A stretch of 13,293 bases of DNA. Origin: Planctomycetota bacterium (GTDB lineage Bacteria > Planctomycetota > Planctomycetia > Pirellulales > Lacipirellulaceae). Below are positions 1 to 8,251 of the stretch, one piece after another. The translations under genes were made by a program, and so were the position numbers. The stretch's first letter is position 1. Every line of letters starts with the position of its first letter. The stretch covers positions 1-13,293 of the forward strand of contig JAKEIB010000013.1 of assembly GCA_022614705.1 (NCBI GenBank). Direction: 5' to 3'. The notes beneath the pieces were generated by a model. It saw nothing but the letters and a program-made list of their open reading frames with translations, searched no databases and was not told where the DNA came from.

Positions 1-1326
1 ATGGGCAACGCCGTGAACCTGTCCACCGTGACCGACGCGGACGGCAACTACTCGTTCAGCGTCAAGCCGGGCACGTACACCGTCAGCGAAGTGCTGCAGG
101 CGGGCTGGATCCAAACCTACCCGGACATCCCGGGCGACGGCGACTGGGACATCGTGCTCACCTCCGGCCAGGAGGACGCGAACAACGACTTCGGCAACAA
201 GCAACGCAAGATCATTATCATCGGCCCGGACAAAGGAAAGAAGAGCGTTCCCATTGTCAAGCTCGTTGACAAAGATAGCGGCGCGATCGTTTCGCAGTTC
301 TTCGCCTACGAGGCCAATTTCCGTGGCGGCGTGCGGATCGCCACCGGCGACATGGACGGCGACGGCATCGACGAGATCATTACCGCCCCCGGGCAAGGCC
401 GCGTCGGGGAAGTGCGCGTGTTCACGCAGACCGGTGTCGAGCTGACGCAGTTCCGCACGCAACCCTACGGCAACTCGTTCCAGGGCGGCGTTGAAGTTGC
501 GGTCGGCGACGTCAACGGCGACGGCAAGAACGACATCGTCACCACGCCGTCGCACGGTCGCACCGAAGTTCGCGTCTTCTACAACAACTTCGACAGCATG
601 CAGCCGCTGCTCGACCCGATCGCAGATACCCCAGATCTGCAGTTCTTCGTCTTCTCCAGCTCGTTCCTGGGTGGCGCGGACGTGATTGTGGCCGACGTGG
701 GCGAGTTCCTCAACGGTGCGACGGTCGACGCCAACACGCCGGACGGAAAGGGCGAAATCGTCGTCGGCAACGGCCCGGGCATGCGGTCCACGATCTTCGT
801 GTACGATGTGACTGGCGCACCGACGGTGGTCGACACGATTCTGCCCTTCAGCGACTCGTTCCAGGGCGGTATCACGTTGAGCGCCGCGCGAGTCGACGCG
901 GACTTGATCCCCGATTTCATCGTGGCGTCCGGCAATCAGGGCGGCTCCGCTGTGGAAATCTGGAGCGGCCTGACCAGCGACCTCGTCGATACGCTGTTGG
1001 CGTCCTTCACTACGTTCGCCGACACGTCGACGAAGAACGCCCCCGTCCACGCCACTGCCTTCGACAACGACGGCGATGGAATTGCCGACATCATCGCGGC
1101 AGTCCAGGGCACCAACGGGAAGAGCAACCAAATCCGCTGCTTCGACACGAATGGCGCCTTCCTCGGGGCGCTCAACGGTTTCGTCGGACCGTGGAACATC
1201 GCCAGCCTGACGAACGTCGACCCCGACCTGCAGCACAACTCGGTCGCCGCAGACCATGTGTTCTCGGAGCTAGGCGAAGATTCGTCTAGCAGCAAGAAGT
1301 CCAAGAAAAAGAAAAAGAAGAAGTAA
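1..1326 (+). CDS. SdrD-like / FG-GAP repeat surface protein with poly-Lys tail (probably 5'-partial)
   Basis: The frame is open from the first base of the window, so the ATG at position 1 may be an internal methionine; no signal peptide is visible and the true N-terminus is probably upstream. Residues 1-66 resemble the end of an SdrD B-like/Cna-B-like fold (DADGNYSFSVKPGTYTVSE, then a GWIQTYP segment). Residues 100-375 hold FG-GAP/integrin-alpha-like repeats: NFRGG/SFQGG/SFLGG strands lead into calcium-binding loops DMDGDG (117-122), DVNGDG (170-175) and DNDGDG (355-360); other copies (229-240, 298-303) have degenerate loops. The last ten residues are nine lysines and one serine, after a Ser-rich stretch. 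Planctomycetes carry many secreted proteins of this build. The substrate or partner cannot be read from sequence; a role in adhesion or the cell surface is inference. No dockerin, PEP-CTERM or LPXTG signal is seen. Confidence 0.8.
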   Translation: MGNAVNLSTVTDADGNYSFSVKPGTYTVSEVLQAGWIQTYPDIPGDGDWDIVLTSGQEDANNDFGNKQRKIIIIGPDKGKKSVPIVKLVDKDSGAIVSQFFAYEANFRGGVRIATGDMDGDGIDEIITAPGQGRVGEVRVFTQTGVELTQFRTQPYGNSFQGGVEVAVGDVNGDGKNDIVTTPSHGRTEVRVFYNNFDSMQPLLDPIADTPDLQFFVFSSSFLGGADVIVADVGEFLNGATVDANTPDGKGEIVVGNGPGMRSTIFVYDVTGAPTVVDTILPFSDSFQGGITLSAARVDADLIPDFIVASGNQGGSAVEIWSGLTSDLVDTLLASFTTFADTSTKNAPVHATAFDNDGDGIADIIAAVQGTNGKSNQIRCFDTNGAFLGALNGFVGPWNIASLTNVDPDLQHNSVAADHVFSELGEDSSSSKKSKKKKKKK

Positions 1327-1398
1327 CGAGCACCACAGCAATTCTCCAAATGGTGTAACCAACGCGGCGCGCCGCGAGCGTAGCAGTCAGCAGGGTTC

Positions 1399-1461
1399 AG
1401 CGGCGGCCACCGTTTACCCGCCCGCGGCGGGCCGCTAGAAACACTGGCAAGGCCAGTGGCA
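1399..1461. repeat. Palindromic element between convergent genes
   Basis: The 191-base gap between the ends of the FG-GAP gene and the BBP7-type gene contains nested inverted repeats. AGCGGC at 1399-1404 pairs with GCCGCT at 1431-1436, enclosing GCCCG-CGG-CGGGC at 1420-1432. Next to it, CACTGGC-AAG-GCCAGTG occupies 1442-1458. The string around the second hairpin looks like a motif I associate with intergenic regions of planctomycete genomes, but that is recollection, not a search. No coding potential is evident in the gap. Confidence 0.45.
1436..1458 (-). terminator. Candidate terminator of the BBP7-type gene
   Basis: Read on the minus strand, a 7-bp GC-rich stem with a 3-base loop (CACTGGC-CTT-GCCAGTG) is followed at once by TTTCTAG. 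It lies about 60 bases beyond the stop of the minus-strand gene. The T tract is short, so this is a moderate candidate. On the plus strand no T tract follows, so it is less convincing for the FG-GAP gene. Confidence 0.4.
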
Positions 1462-1517
1462 CCCGAATTTCAAAACACGTTCTAAGACGGCCGTGCAGGG
1501 AACCGCATGGCCATGCG

Positions 1518-2654
1518 TTACCAACGCGCTTCCGCGCCGACATTGACGCCGTGCAGGAATACGCCGCCGCCGTCTTCTAGCTCGGTGCCGCTATCCGGCG
1601 TGTTGGTGAAATCCAGCTGATCGGCTGCCAGGGCGACGCCTTCGATCCAGATCAGGTTATAGCCCATGCGCAGGCCCCAGATGTCGGTCAACTGGTAGAC
1701 GGCCGTAAAGTTCAAGTCGCCGACAAATGCCACGTCGGTGTCGTCACTCTCGCGGCCGGGACGGAACACGAACGCGGGAAAGTCGATGATCGGATCCTGC
1801 GACTGCTCCATGTCGTTCCCGTAAATGCCCGCCTTGCCGGTTGCCTCCCAACTCCATGCGCCGCGGCACCGTCGATACCGAGAACCAACCTGCGCACCGT
1901 ACAAGTGATTATCCGTTTCGACCGCATACTCCGTCGTGCCTTCCGCGGAATCGAATGCCGAGATGCTGAAGTCTTCGTCGAAGTTCAGATAGCGAAAGCC
2001 TGCCAACCATTCGATCGAACGGCAGTGGCCCGCGCAATCGCAGCAACAACAGCAGCGAACGAGGTTGGCCTCGAAACTGTGCAGGTCGGATTCGTATTGG
2101 AGATCGACCTCGTCCGCGCCAAAAAAGTTGTTCACCTGCAAACCTAAATCGCCGGGCAGCATCAGGCTGTCTTCCAGTTCCACGCCGGCCGAAGCCGAGT
2201 TGTCGAACACGCCCAGATAGCCGAACTCAATCGCCCAGCAGTTGCAGATGCGCGTTCCGTAGCCGAGACGCAACCCACCGGCCCAATCGAAATCGAGGTC
2301 CCCGGTGGAAAACAGCACTTCGTTCGTGTTCAAGTCCAAAACCAAAGGCTGGCCGTCGGACTGATTATCGCGACCGAGAATCAAACCCTCGGCCCAAAAA
2401 TAAGAGCATGGGCAAAGCCGGCCCGATGGGATCGGGCAACACGTAACGCTCTCCTCGGGGCGGGACTCGTCGGGATAGCCGGACTCCCTTAAATGACCGT
2501 CGTCGACCTGGCGGCGGGCCATCAGGAGGCTCGAATCGCTCGCCGTATAAATTGACCCATCAGGCTCCGCGGCGGCGAGCCGCGGGCTCGAAACAAGGGC
2601 CAGACACAGCGAAACGCCGAGCCAGGCCCGCAGAGTTACAGACTCACTGCGCAT
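1518..2654 (-). CDS. BBP7-type outer-membrane beta-barrel protein
   Basis: A 378-residue exported protein. It opens with a clear Sec signal peptide (hydrophobic residues about 9-28, likely cleavage after SPRLAAA at 29). A poorly conserved, cysteine-containing N-terminal region (30-85) follows. From FWAEGLILG (86) onward there are alternating beta strands: GGLRLGYGTR, CWAIEFGYLG, SIEWLAGFRYLNFDEDF (213-229), WSWEATGKAGIYGN, GLRMGYNLIWIEGVALA (327-343). The chain ends in an aromatic residue (W378), as expected for outer-membrane insertion. The GFRYLNFDEDF and GYNLIWIEGVALA blocks match my memory of the planctomycete BBP7 family (formerly DUF1551); the Lpg1974 pore family is an alternative. A cluster C201-C205, C207, C211 sits between strands. 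The ATG at 2654 is chosen because the signal peptide follows it directly. The exact function is unknown. Confidence 0.78.
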   Translation of the reverse strand: MRSESVTLRAWLGVSLCLALVSSPRLAAAEPDGSIYTASDSSLLMARRQVDDGHLRESGYPDESRPEESVTCCPIPSGRLCPCSYFWAEGLILGRDNQSDGQPLVLDLNTNEVLFSTGDLDFDWAGGLRLGYGTRICNCWAIEFGYLGVFDNSASAGVELEDSLMLPGDLGLQVNNFFGADEVDLQYESDLHSFEANLVRCCCCCDCAGHCRSIEWLAGFRYLNFDEDFSISAFDSAEGTTEYAVETDNHLYGAQVGSRYRRCRGAWSWEATGKAGIYGNDMEQSQDPIIDFPAFVFRPGRESDDTDVAFVGDLNFTAVYQLTDIWGLRMGYNLIWIEGVALAADQLDFTNTPDSGTELEDGGGVFLHGVNVGAEARW

Positions 2655-2742
2655 GGGGGGGACACGCGATGGGGGCGGGGCAGACGGTCAACGTACGCTG
2701 GCCAAAGCGGCCCCGCGGATCCGTCTAAATGACTTCTCGGCC

Positions 2743-2788
2743 CGTAGGGGAACGTGGATTAACCGATACTCACGTTCTTATCCCTACG
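2743..2788. repeat. Bulged 14-bp inverted repeat upstream of the BBP7-type gene
   Basis: CGTAGGGGAACGTG (2743-2756) pairs with CACGTTC (2771-2777) and CCCTACG (2782-2788). This gives 14 base pairs with no mismatch, interrupted only by a 4-base bulge (TTAT, 2778-2781) and closed by a 14-base loop. It starts 89 bases upstream of the barrel gene's start codon. It could be a leader structure, an operator or a remnant of a mobile palindrome; the sequence does not decide. Confidence 0.55.
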
Positions 2789-2929
2789 CGGCTTCCCGAC
2801 ACGCGTGTCAACCGCTACGGAAGGAACAGACGGAACGACCCGAATTCTCGTTAAGCGCCGCATTACGCGTATTTAAGAACAGTTCAGCGACCGCTCCGAC
2901 GCGTGAATAATCATCGCGACCGCTACGTT

Positions 2930-2938
2930 TGGTACAAT
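2930..2938 (+). promoter_or_regulatory. Candidate extended -10 promoter for the glycan gene block
   Basis: TGGTACAAT matches an extended -10 element (TGn followed by TACAAT, 5 of 6 to consensus). No good -35 hexamer lies at 16-18 bases. Transcription would begin near 2945, leaving a leader of about 64 bases before the ATG at 3009. Planctomycete promoters are poorly characterised, so this is tentative. Confidence 0.3.
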
Positions 2939-2994
2939 CGGGACCAGCCGCCGATCGTCGGCGAAACCGATCGTGTTTGGAGCGTCGCCGCATC

Positions 2995-3001
2995 GAGGTG
3001 A
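2995..3001 (+). promoter_or_regulatory. Ribosome binding site fixing the start at 3009
   Basis: GAGGTGA lies 7 bases before the ATG at 3009. It favours that start over the in-frame GTG at 2973, which would add 12 unlikely residues before the signal peptide. Confidence 0.6.
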
Positions 3002-3008
3002 ACGGGCA

Positions 3009-4385
3009 ATGTCTTTCAGGCGCATCAACTCAATCTGCCGCGCCGCCTGTTTGCTTCTCGTGACCGCTGGTTCCGCGCAGTTCGACCAATTCGCGACATG
3101 CGCCGAAGAGGCTCCGTCAACGCCGATCGCGCTTGAGCTGTTCGCGTTGCAAACGCCGCGGACGAAGATCGAAGCGAAAGCCGCGCCGGCCGCCGAATCC
3201 GCGTCGGCGCCGCGCGTAAAAATCGTCGAAAATGGCGAGTCGCGAACGCCTCCCGACGCCTGCCGTGGAATCATCGTCGGTCCCGGCGTCAATCAGCCCG
3301 ATCCGTTTCCGGGCTACGCCGGCTTCGTCGGTTGGGAGTCGCCCATTCGACTGAAAAACGGCGACTGGCTCGTCGGTTTCAACGCCGGCTACTGGCATGC
3401 GTCCGCTCCCACGCCGCTCAACTATTCGCCCAAGACGCTGGCCGAATATCGCGCCATGGGTATGCCGACCGACGTCGTTGCTCCCACCGGCGGCCGCGCG
3501 ATGATCACTCGCTCCACCGACCAAGGCAAAACCTGGAGCAAGCCGGAAACGCTCATCGACACGCCCGCCGACGACCGGCATCCCGCTTTTCTGGAGCTCG
3601 ACGACGGCACGATCCTGGGTTGCTTCTTCACGTACAGCGGCGAGCCGAAGGACGGCAACCTGGACAACGAGCCGGCCGCGCGCGTGTTCTTCACTCGCTC
3701 GTTCGACGGCGGCCGAACTTGGGAACAAGAGCCGCGGCGACTCGAAACACCATTTCACTACGACGAGACCGACGGCCCGCTCGTGCGACTGAACGACGGC
3801 TCGGTGCTGGTCGCCATCAACGGCCGGGCCAAAAGCGGCCCGCCCGACGTGGCCGGTTTCTTTCGTTCGACTGACGGCGGCCAAAACTGGGAACTGCTGT
3901 CGACCATTCAAGCGGAGCACGACTTGCACAAGGTGACCGTGGCCGAGTTGCCCGACGGCCGACTCGTGATGATGGCCCGTCCCGAAGGCGACATCAGTTG
4001 GTCCAACGATCGCGGCCGCACTTGGACCGCGCCGCAAACGTTCGGCATGAGAATGTTTGCTCCGAGCCTACAGATGCTGCGCGACGGCACGCTGGTCTGT
4101 CTGCACGGCTCGTACTCGCCGGGACACGGTGGGCTCCGCGTCATCTTCAGCAGCGATGGCGGCCAAACTTGGATCGCTCCCGCGGCCGACCACGGCTTCC
4201 TCGTGGATAACGCCTACGGCTACGGTAAAGCGATGGTGCTGCCGGACGGCTCGCTGTTCATCGCATACATCGCCACCGGCGGCCACGGCACGGCGGATGC
4301 GCGCAATAACGCCATCCGCTCGATCCGTCTCCGCGTCCGCGACGACCACTCCGGCATCGATCTGCTGCCGGCGCCGAACCGATGA
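3009..4385 (+). CDS. Exported sialidase-like (Asp-box / BNR) protein
   Basis: A 458-residue protein. After an N-terminal signal segment (hydrophobic residues about 8-22) comes an Ala/Pro-rich linker (about 35-80), then a six-bladed-propeller-type domain. Five Asp-boxes of the S-x-D-x-G-x-T/N-W type are visible: STDQGKTW 169-176, SFDGGRTW 231-238, STDGGQNW 287-294, SNDRGRTW 332-339 and SSDGGQTW 381-388. The blades are separated by typical strands such as LDDGTILGCF, LNDGSVLVAI, LPDGRLVMMA and LPDGSLFIAY. Asp-boxes occur in sialidases and in other propeller proteins. I do not see the N-terminal F/Y-R-I-P motif of classical GH33 sialidases, so the activity on sialic acid is uncertain. It is followed 51 bases later by an exported glycoside hydrolase, which supports an extracellular glycan role. 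Confidence 0.8.
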   Translation: MSFRRINSICRAACLLLVTAGSAQFDQFATCAEEAPSTPIALELFALQTPRTKIEAKAAPAAESASAPRVKIVENGESRTPPDACRGIIVGPGVNQPDPFPGYAGFVGWESPIRLKNGDWLVGFNAGYWHASAPTPLNYSPKTLAEYRAMGMPTDVVAPTGGRAMITRSTDQGKTWSKPETLIDTPADDRHPAFLELDDGTILGCFFTYSGEPKDGNLDNEPAARVFFTRSFDGGRTWEQEPRRLETPFHYDETDGPLVRLNDGSVLVAINGRAKSGPPDVAGFFRSTDGGQNWELLSTIQAEHDLHKVTVAELPDGRLVMMARPEGDISWSNDRGRTWTAPQTFGMRMFAPSLQMLRDGTLVCLHGSYSPGHGGLRVIFSSDGGQTWIAPAADHGFLVDNAYGYGKAMVLPDGSLFIAYIATGGHGTADARNNAIRSIRLRVRDDHSGIDLLPAPNR

Positions 4386-4420
4386 CACATGCTAGAACCA
4401 ACCATGAATCGCGCGCATGT

Positions 4421-4428
4421 AAAGGTGA
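4421..4428 (+). promoter_or_regulatory. Ribosome binding site fixing the start at 4437
   Basis: AAAGGTGA lies 8 bases before the ATG at 4437. It resembles the site of the preceding gene and supports this start over in-frame ATGs at 4389 and 4404. The chosen start gives a textbook signal peptide (MNKRRR followed by a hydrophobic core). Confidence 0.6.
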
Positions 4429-4436
4429 AACACGTG

Positions 4437-6146
4437 ATGAATAAACGTCGTCGGCTAATTCTGCTCATCGCGACGCTCGTACTGATTGAGTCGCGCCATT
4501 CGGCGTGTGGTGTCGAACTGGTTTCCAGAACTGAAGCCAACGTCATGGCCGAGATCAGCTTCACCGCAAGCGGCGCGCACGACGACCCATTCAACAGTGT
4601 GAATCTCGATGTGTTATTCACCATGCCGAACGGCCAGCAATTGCTCGTGCCGGCGTTTTGGGCCGGCGGCAACGTCTGGAAAGTGCGCTACGCATCGCCG
4701 GAAGTTGGAACGCACCGCTTTCAAACCGAATGCTCAAAACCGGACGACGCTGGCTTGCACCACGTGGCCGGTAAAGTCGAAGTCAAACCGTACACGGGCG
4801 ACAACCCACTCTATAAGCACGGTCCGCTGCGCGTCGCCGACAACAAACGATATCTCGAGCACATCGACGGCAAACCTTTCTTCTGGCTTGGCGACACGTG
4901 GTGGATGGGTCTGTGTCACCGGCTCCACTGGCCCGACGAAGTAAAAACGCTCGCCGCCGACCGCAAGCAGAAAGGCTTCAACGTCATCCAGATCGTTGCC
5001 GGATTGTATCCAGACATGCACCCATTCGACCCGCGCGGCGCCAACGAAGCCGGCTTCCCCTGGGAGGCGGAGTACGCCCGCATCCGTCCCGAGTATTTCG
5101 ACGCGGCCGACGAGCGCCTGTTCTACCTCGTCGATCAAGGCTTCACACCGTGCATCGTCGGTGCATGGGGCTACTTCCTGCCGTGGATGGGCGTGGAGAA
5201 GGCCAATCGACACTGGCGTTATCTCATTGCTCGCTATGGCGCGCTGCCAGTTGTTTGGTGCGCGGCAGGCGAGGCCAATTTGCCGTGGTACTTGGCCAAG
5301 GAGTTTCCGTACGACGATCGCGAACAAGTCAAAGAATGGACCAAGGTCATGCGCTACATCCGCGAGACCGACCCGTTCCACCGGCCGCTCACGATTCATC
5401 CCACCGGTATTGGCCGGTTGTCGGCCCGCCATGCGACGGATGACCCAGCACTGCTCGACTTCGATCTGCTGCAAACGCCGCACGCCGGCCGCGAAGGCGT
5501 CGATGTCACCGTTCGCACCGTGCAGGAATCCTACGCCGATTCGCCGCGCATGCCGGTGATCAACGGCGAGGCCGCCTACGAAATGCTGAGCGACGGCCTG
5601 CCCACCAAGTGGACCCGCCAGATGTTCTGGCTCTGCACGACCAACGGCGCGGCCGGACACACCTACGGTGCCAACGGCATTTGGCAGTGCAACCGCCGCG
5701 AGAAACCCCACGGCCCATCGCCGCATCACCCGCCCGACGGCGTTGGCTACGGAAAAATACCGTGGGACGAAGCGATGAACCTGCCCGGCTCAGGCCAGGT
5801 TGTGCTCGGCAAAAAACTCTTTGAGAAGTACGCGTGGCACGAGTTCCAGCCGCACCCCGAATGGGCGGAGTATTTGAAAGACGATTCGCAGCCTGGCTAC
5901 GGTCCGTTCGCCACGGGCATTTCCGAAAAAGTACGTATCATTTACGTTCCGCAAGGGCAGGGCGTGCGGGTTCTGCGCCTTGAATCAAGTGCGTCGTACG
6001 GCGCCTATATATTCGATCCAACGAACGGCAGGACCGCCGACCTGGGGTCCGTCGTTCCGGACGACGAAGCTCGTTGGGTCGCACGTCGGCCCGCGGCGGT
6101 CGCCGCGGAGGATGATTGGGTGCTCGTCCTGGAAGCGGCCGGCTAA
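4437..6146 (+). CDS. Exported DUF5060/DUF4038 (apiosidase-like) glycoside hydrolase
   Basis: A 569-residue protein. Residues 1-25 are a signal peptide (basic MNKRRR, core LILLIATLVLI). Residues about 27-115 look like a DUF5060 beta-sandwich (FTMPNGQQLLVPAFWAGGNVWKVRYASPEVGTHRF). Residues about 130-470 match the DUF4038 TIM-barrel family: GPLRVADNKRYLEHIDGKPFFWLGDTWW at the entry, then GFNVIQIVAGLYP, TPCIVGAWGYF and PVVWCAAGEANLPWY. Likely catalytic carboxylates are E279 (AAGEAN) and E378 (INGEAAYE); this is inference from barrel position. Residues about 480-567 resemble the C-terminal sandwich called the putative collagen-binding domain, found behind DUF4038. The characterised relatives are GH140 apiosidases acting on rhamnogalacturonan II, but many family members have other or unknown substrates. 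It shares orientation and start-site style with the Asp-box gene and is probably co-transcribed with it. Confidence 0.8.
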   Translation: MNKRRRLILLIATLVLIESRHSACGVELVSRTEANVMAEISFTASGAHDDPFNSVNLDVLFTMPNGQQLLVPAFWAGGNVWKVRYASPEVGTHRFQTECSKPDDAGLHHVAGKVEVKPYTGDNPLYKHGPLRVADNKRYLEHIDGKPFFWLGDTWWMGLCHRLHWPDEVKTLAADRKQKGFNVIQIVAGLYPDMHPFDPRGANEAGFPWEAEYARIRPEYFDAADERLFYLVDQGFTPCIVGAWGYFLPWMGVEKANRHWRYLIARYGALPVVWCAAGEANLPWYLAKEFPYDDREQVKEWTKVMRYIRETDPFHRPLTIHPTGIGRLSARHATDDPALLDFDLLQTPHAGREGVDVTVRTVQESYADSPRMPVINGEAAYEMLSDGLPTKWTRQMFWLCTTNGAAGHTYGANGIWQCNRREKPHGPSPHHPPDGVGYGKIPWDEAMNLPGSGQVVLGKKLFEKYAWHEFQPHPEWAEYLKDDSQPGYGPFATGISEKVRIIYVPQGQGVRVLRLESSASYGAYIFDPTNGRTADLGSVVPDDEARWVARRPAAVAAEDDWVLVLEAAG

Positions 6147-6235
6147 CTTAGTGAATACGCCCTCCACGCTTCCAGTAGCAAGCACCACGTTGAACGGCAT
6201 ACCCCTTGCAAATTCCTATTACTGGTGACCTTACC

Positions 6236-7669
<1,434 letters not shown>

Positions 7670-7697
7670 GTTGCGCAAGCAGCTTCCCAACGGAGCA

Positions 7698-8027
7698 TTA
7701 TGAAAACATTTGGCGAAGTTTCGCCAACGTGTCGTCGAGCTTCGAGCTTTTCACTCGCGCGGCGACGTAGGCAATCACCGAATGCTCCACGGTGAACAAG
7801 CGGTTTGGCCGGATGTAACTGAGAATGGATAGCTGCCCAGTCTGGAAGTCGTCCTTGGTCAATTCAATTGAATACGCATCGCGGTGTGCTTGGCTGGTGA
7901 TTTGGCAAAGGATCAAGTCGTCGCCGGCTAAATCCGCGACAACCAGCGCGGGGCGACGCTTACCTGCTTGCAAGTTGGTCTGCGGAAATGGCAGAACTAC
8001 TACGTCGCCTGCTACAGGTTTTGCCAC
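7698..8027 (-). CDS. MazF/PemK-type toxin (mRNA interferase)
   Basis: A 109-residue protein from a GTG start. It carries the MazF/PemK hallmarks in order: PVAGDVVVLPFP (4-15), KRRPALVV (23-30) with the conserved arginine pair, ILCQITS (39-45) and SYIRPNRLFTV (70-80). Family members are ribosome-independent or ribosome-dependent endoribonucleases that cut mRNA at short motifs and are held inactive by a cognate antitoxin. An upstream TTG (8054) is in frame but would add nine residues before the usual family N-terminus. The GTG at 8027 overlaps the end of the antitoxin gene by 16 bases, which suggests translational coupling. The gene converges on the Gfo/Idh/MocA gene with only 28 bases between stops. 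Confidence 0.85.
   Translation of the reverse strand: MAKPVAGDVVVLPFPQTNLQAGKRRPALVVADLAGDDLILCQITSQAHRDAYSIELTKDDFQTGQLSILSYIRPNRLFTVEHSVIAYVAARVKSSKLDDTLAKLRQMFS
7700..7727 (-). terminator. Hairpin overlapping the toxin stop region, candidate terminator
   Basis: TTGGCG pairs with CGCCAA (7710-7715 with 7722-7727), with AAGTTT between them. On the minus strand it is followed by ATGTTTTCATAA, so a four-T run falls just before the toxin stop codon. It could end the xdh-toxin transcript, but the stem is short and partly A/T. Confidence 0.3.
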
Positions 8028-8206
8028 GCCGCATCCTCTTCTGGCGTATTCCAATCGCGTTCCAGCACAGACTCGCTTGCCAGAAGACCGTTGAATACCT
8101 CTCCGTTTGCTCGCGCCTTTAGAAATCGAACGAAGTCATAAACTTCGCGCTGTAACGGCTCGGACAAGACATCCAGCTCGCGTTCGATAAGCTCCCGTGT
8201 GCTCAT
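8012..8206 (-). CDS. Small antitoxin (DUF2281-like) partner of the MazF/PemK toxin
   Basis: A 64-residue acidic protein. Residues 3-32 form an amphipathic helical stretch (RELIERELDVLSEPLQREV followed by YDFVRFLKAR) typical of DUF2281/VapB-like small antitoxins. The tail is acidic (DWNTPEEDAAW), as expected for toxin neutralisation. It starts at the ATG at 8206 and its stop lies inside the toxin gene (16-base overlap), the usual antitoxin-first order. By family analogy it should bind the toxin and possibly its own promoter; no obvious DNA-binding fold can be recognised from sequence. It starts 45 bases after the end of xdhC on the same strand. Confidence 0.75.
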   Translation of the reverse strand: MSTRELIERELDVLSEPLQREVYDFVRFLKARANGEVFNGLLASESVLERDWNTPEEDAAWQNL

Positions 8207-8212
8207 GCGCTC

Positions 8213-8241
8213 ATTGTAGTCTGTTGCTCCGGTAGCGAGAA
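8213..8241 (-). promoter_or_regulatory. Weak candidate promoter of the toxin-antitoxin pair
   Basis: On the minus strand TTCTCG (8236-8241, 3 of 6 to consensus) is followed after 17 bases by TACAAT (8213-8218, 5 of 6). Transcription would begin close to the antitoxin ATG, giving an almost leaderless message. Co-transcription with xdhC is equally possible. Confidence 0.25.
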
Positions 8242-8251
8242 GCCAGGCGCA

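Larger units (their letters stand above)
2655..3008. other. Divergent intergenic region
   Basis: This 354-base gap separates the divergently transcribed barrel gene (-) and the sialidase-like gene (+). It holds a bulged 14-bp hairpin (2743-2788), a candidate extended -10 promoter (2930-2938) and a Shine-Dalgarno sequence (2995-3001). Short open frames cross it on both strands but none has a recognisable product. I saw no convincing promoter for the minus-strand gene. Confidence 0.6.

Noticed and set aside
2421..2437. GCCCGAT-GGG-ATCGGGC hairpin within the barrel gene.
   Set aside because: A 7-bp stem in coding GC-rich DNA in a weakly conserved N-terminal region; no flanking symmetry, so too small to argue for an element.
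2653..2910. Short plus-strand open frame in the divergent gap.
   Set aside because: No recognisable domain, signal or ribosome binding site, and it crosses the 14-bp hairpin.
3117..4037. Long open frame antisense to the Asp-box gene (306 codons).
   Set aside because: Shadow of a well-supported gene; composition is low-complexity and no family is recognised.
4734..5729. Long open frame antisense to the DUF4038 hydrolase (331 codons).
   Set aside because: GC-rich shadow frame; no domain motif, while the plus-strand product has clear motifs.
6147..6235. Possible promoter TTGAAC followed by CTATTA before the Gfo/Idh/MocA gene.
   Set aside because: The spacing is about 20 bases and the -10 match is poor; co-transcription with the upstream gene is simpler.
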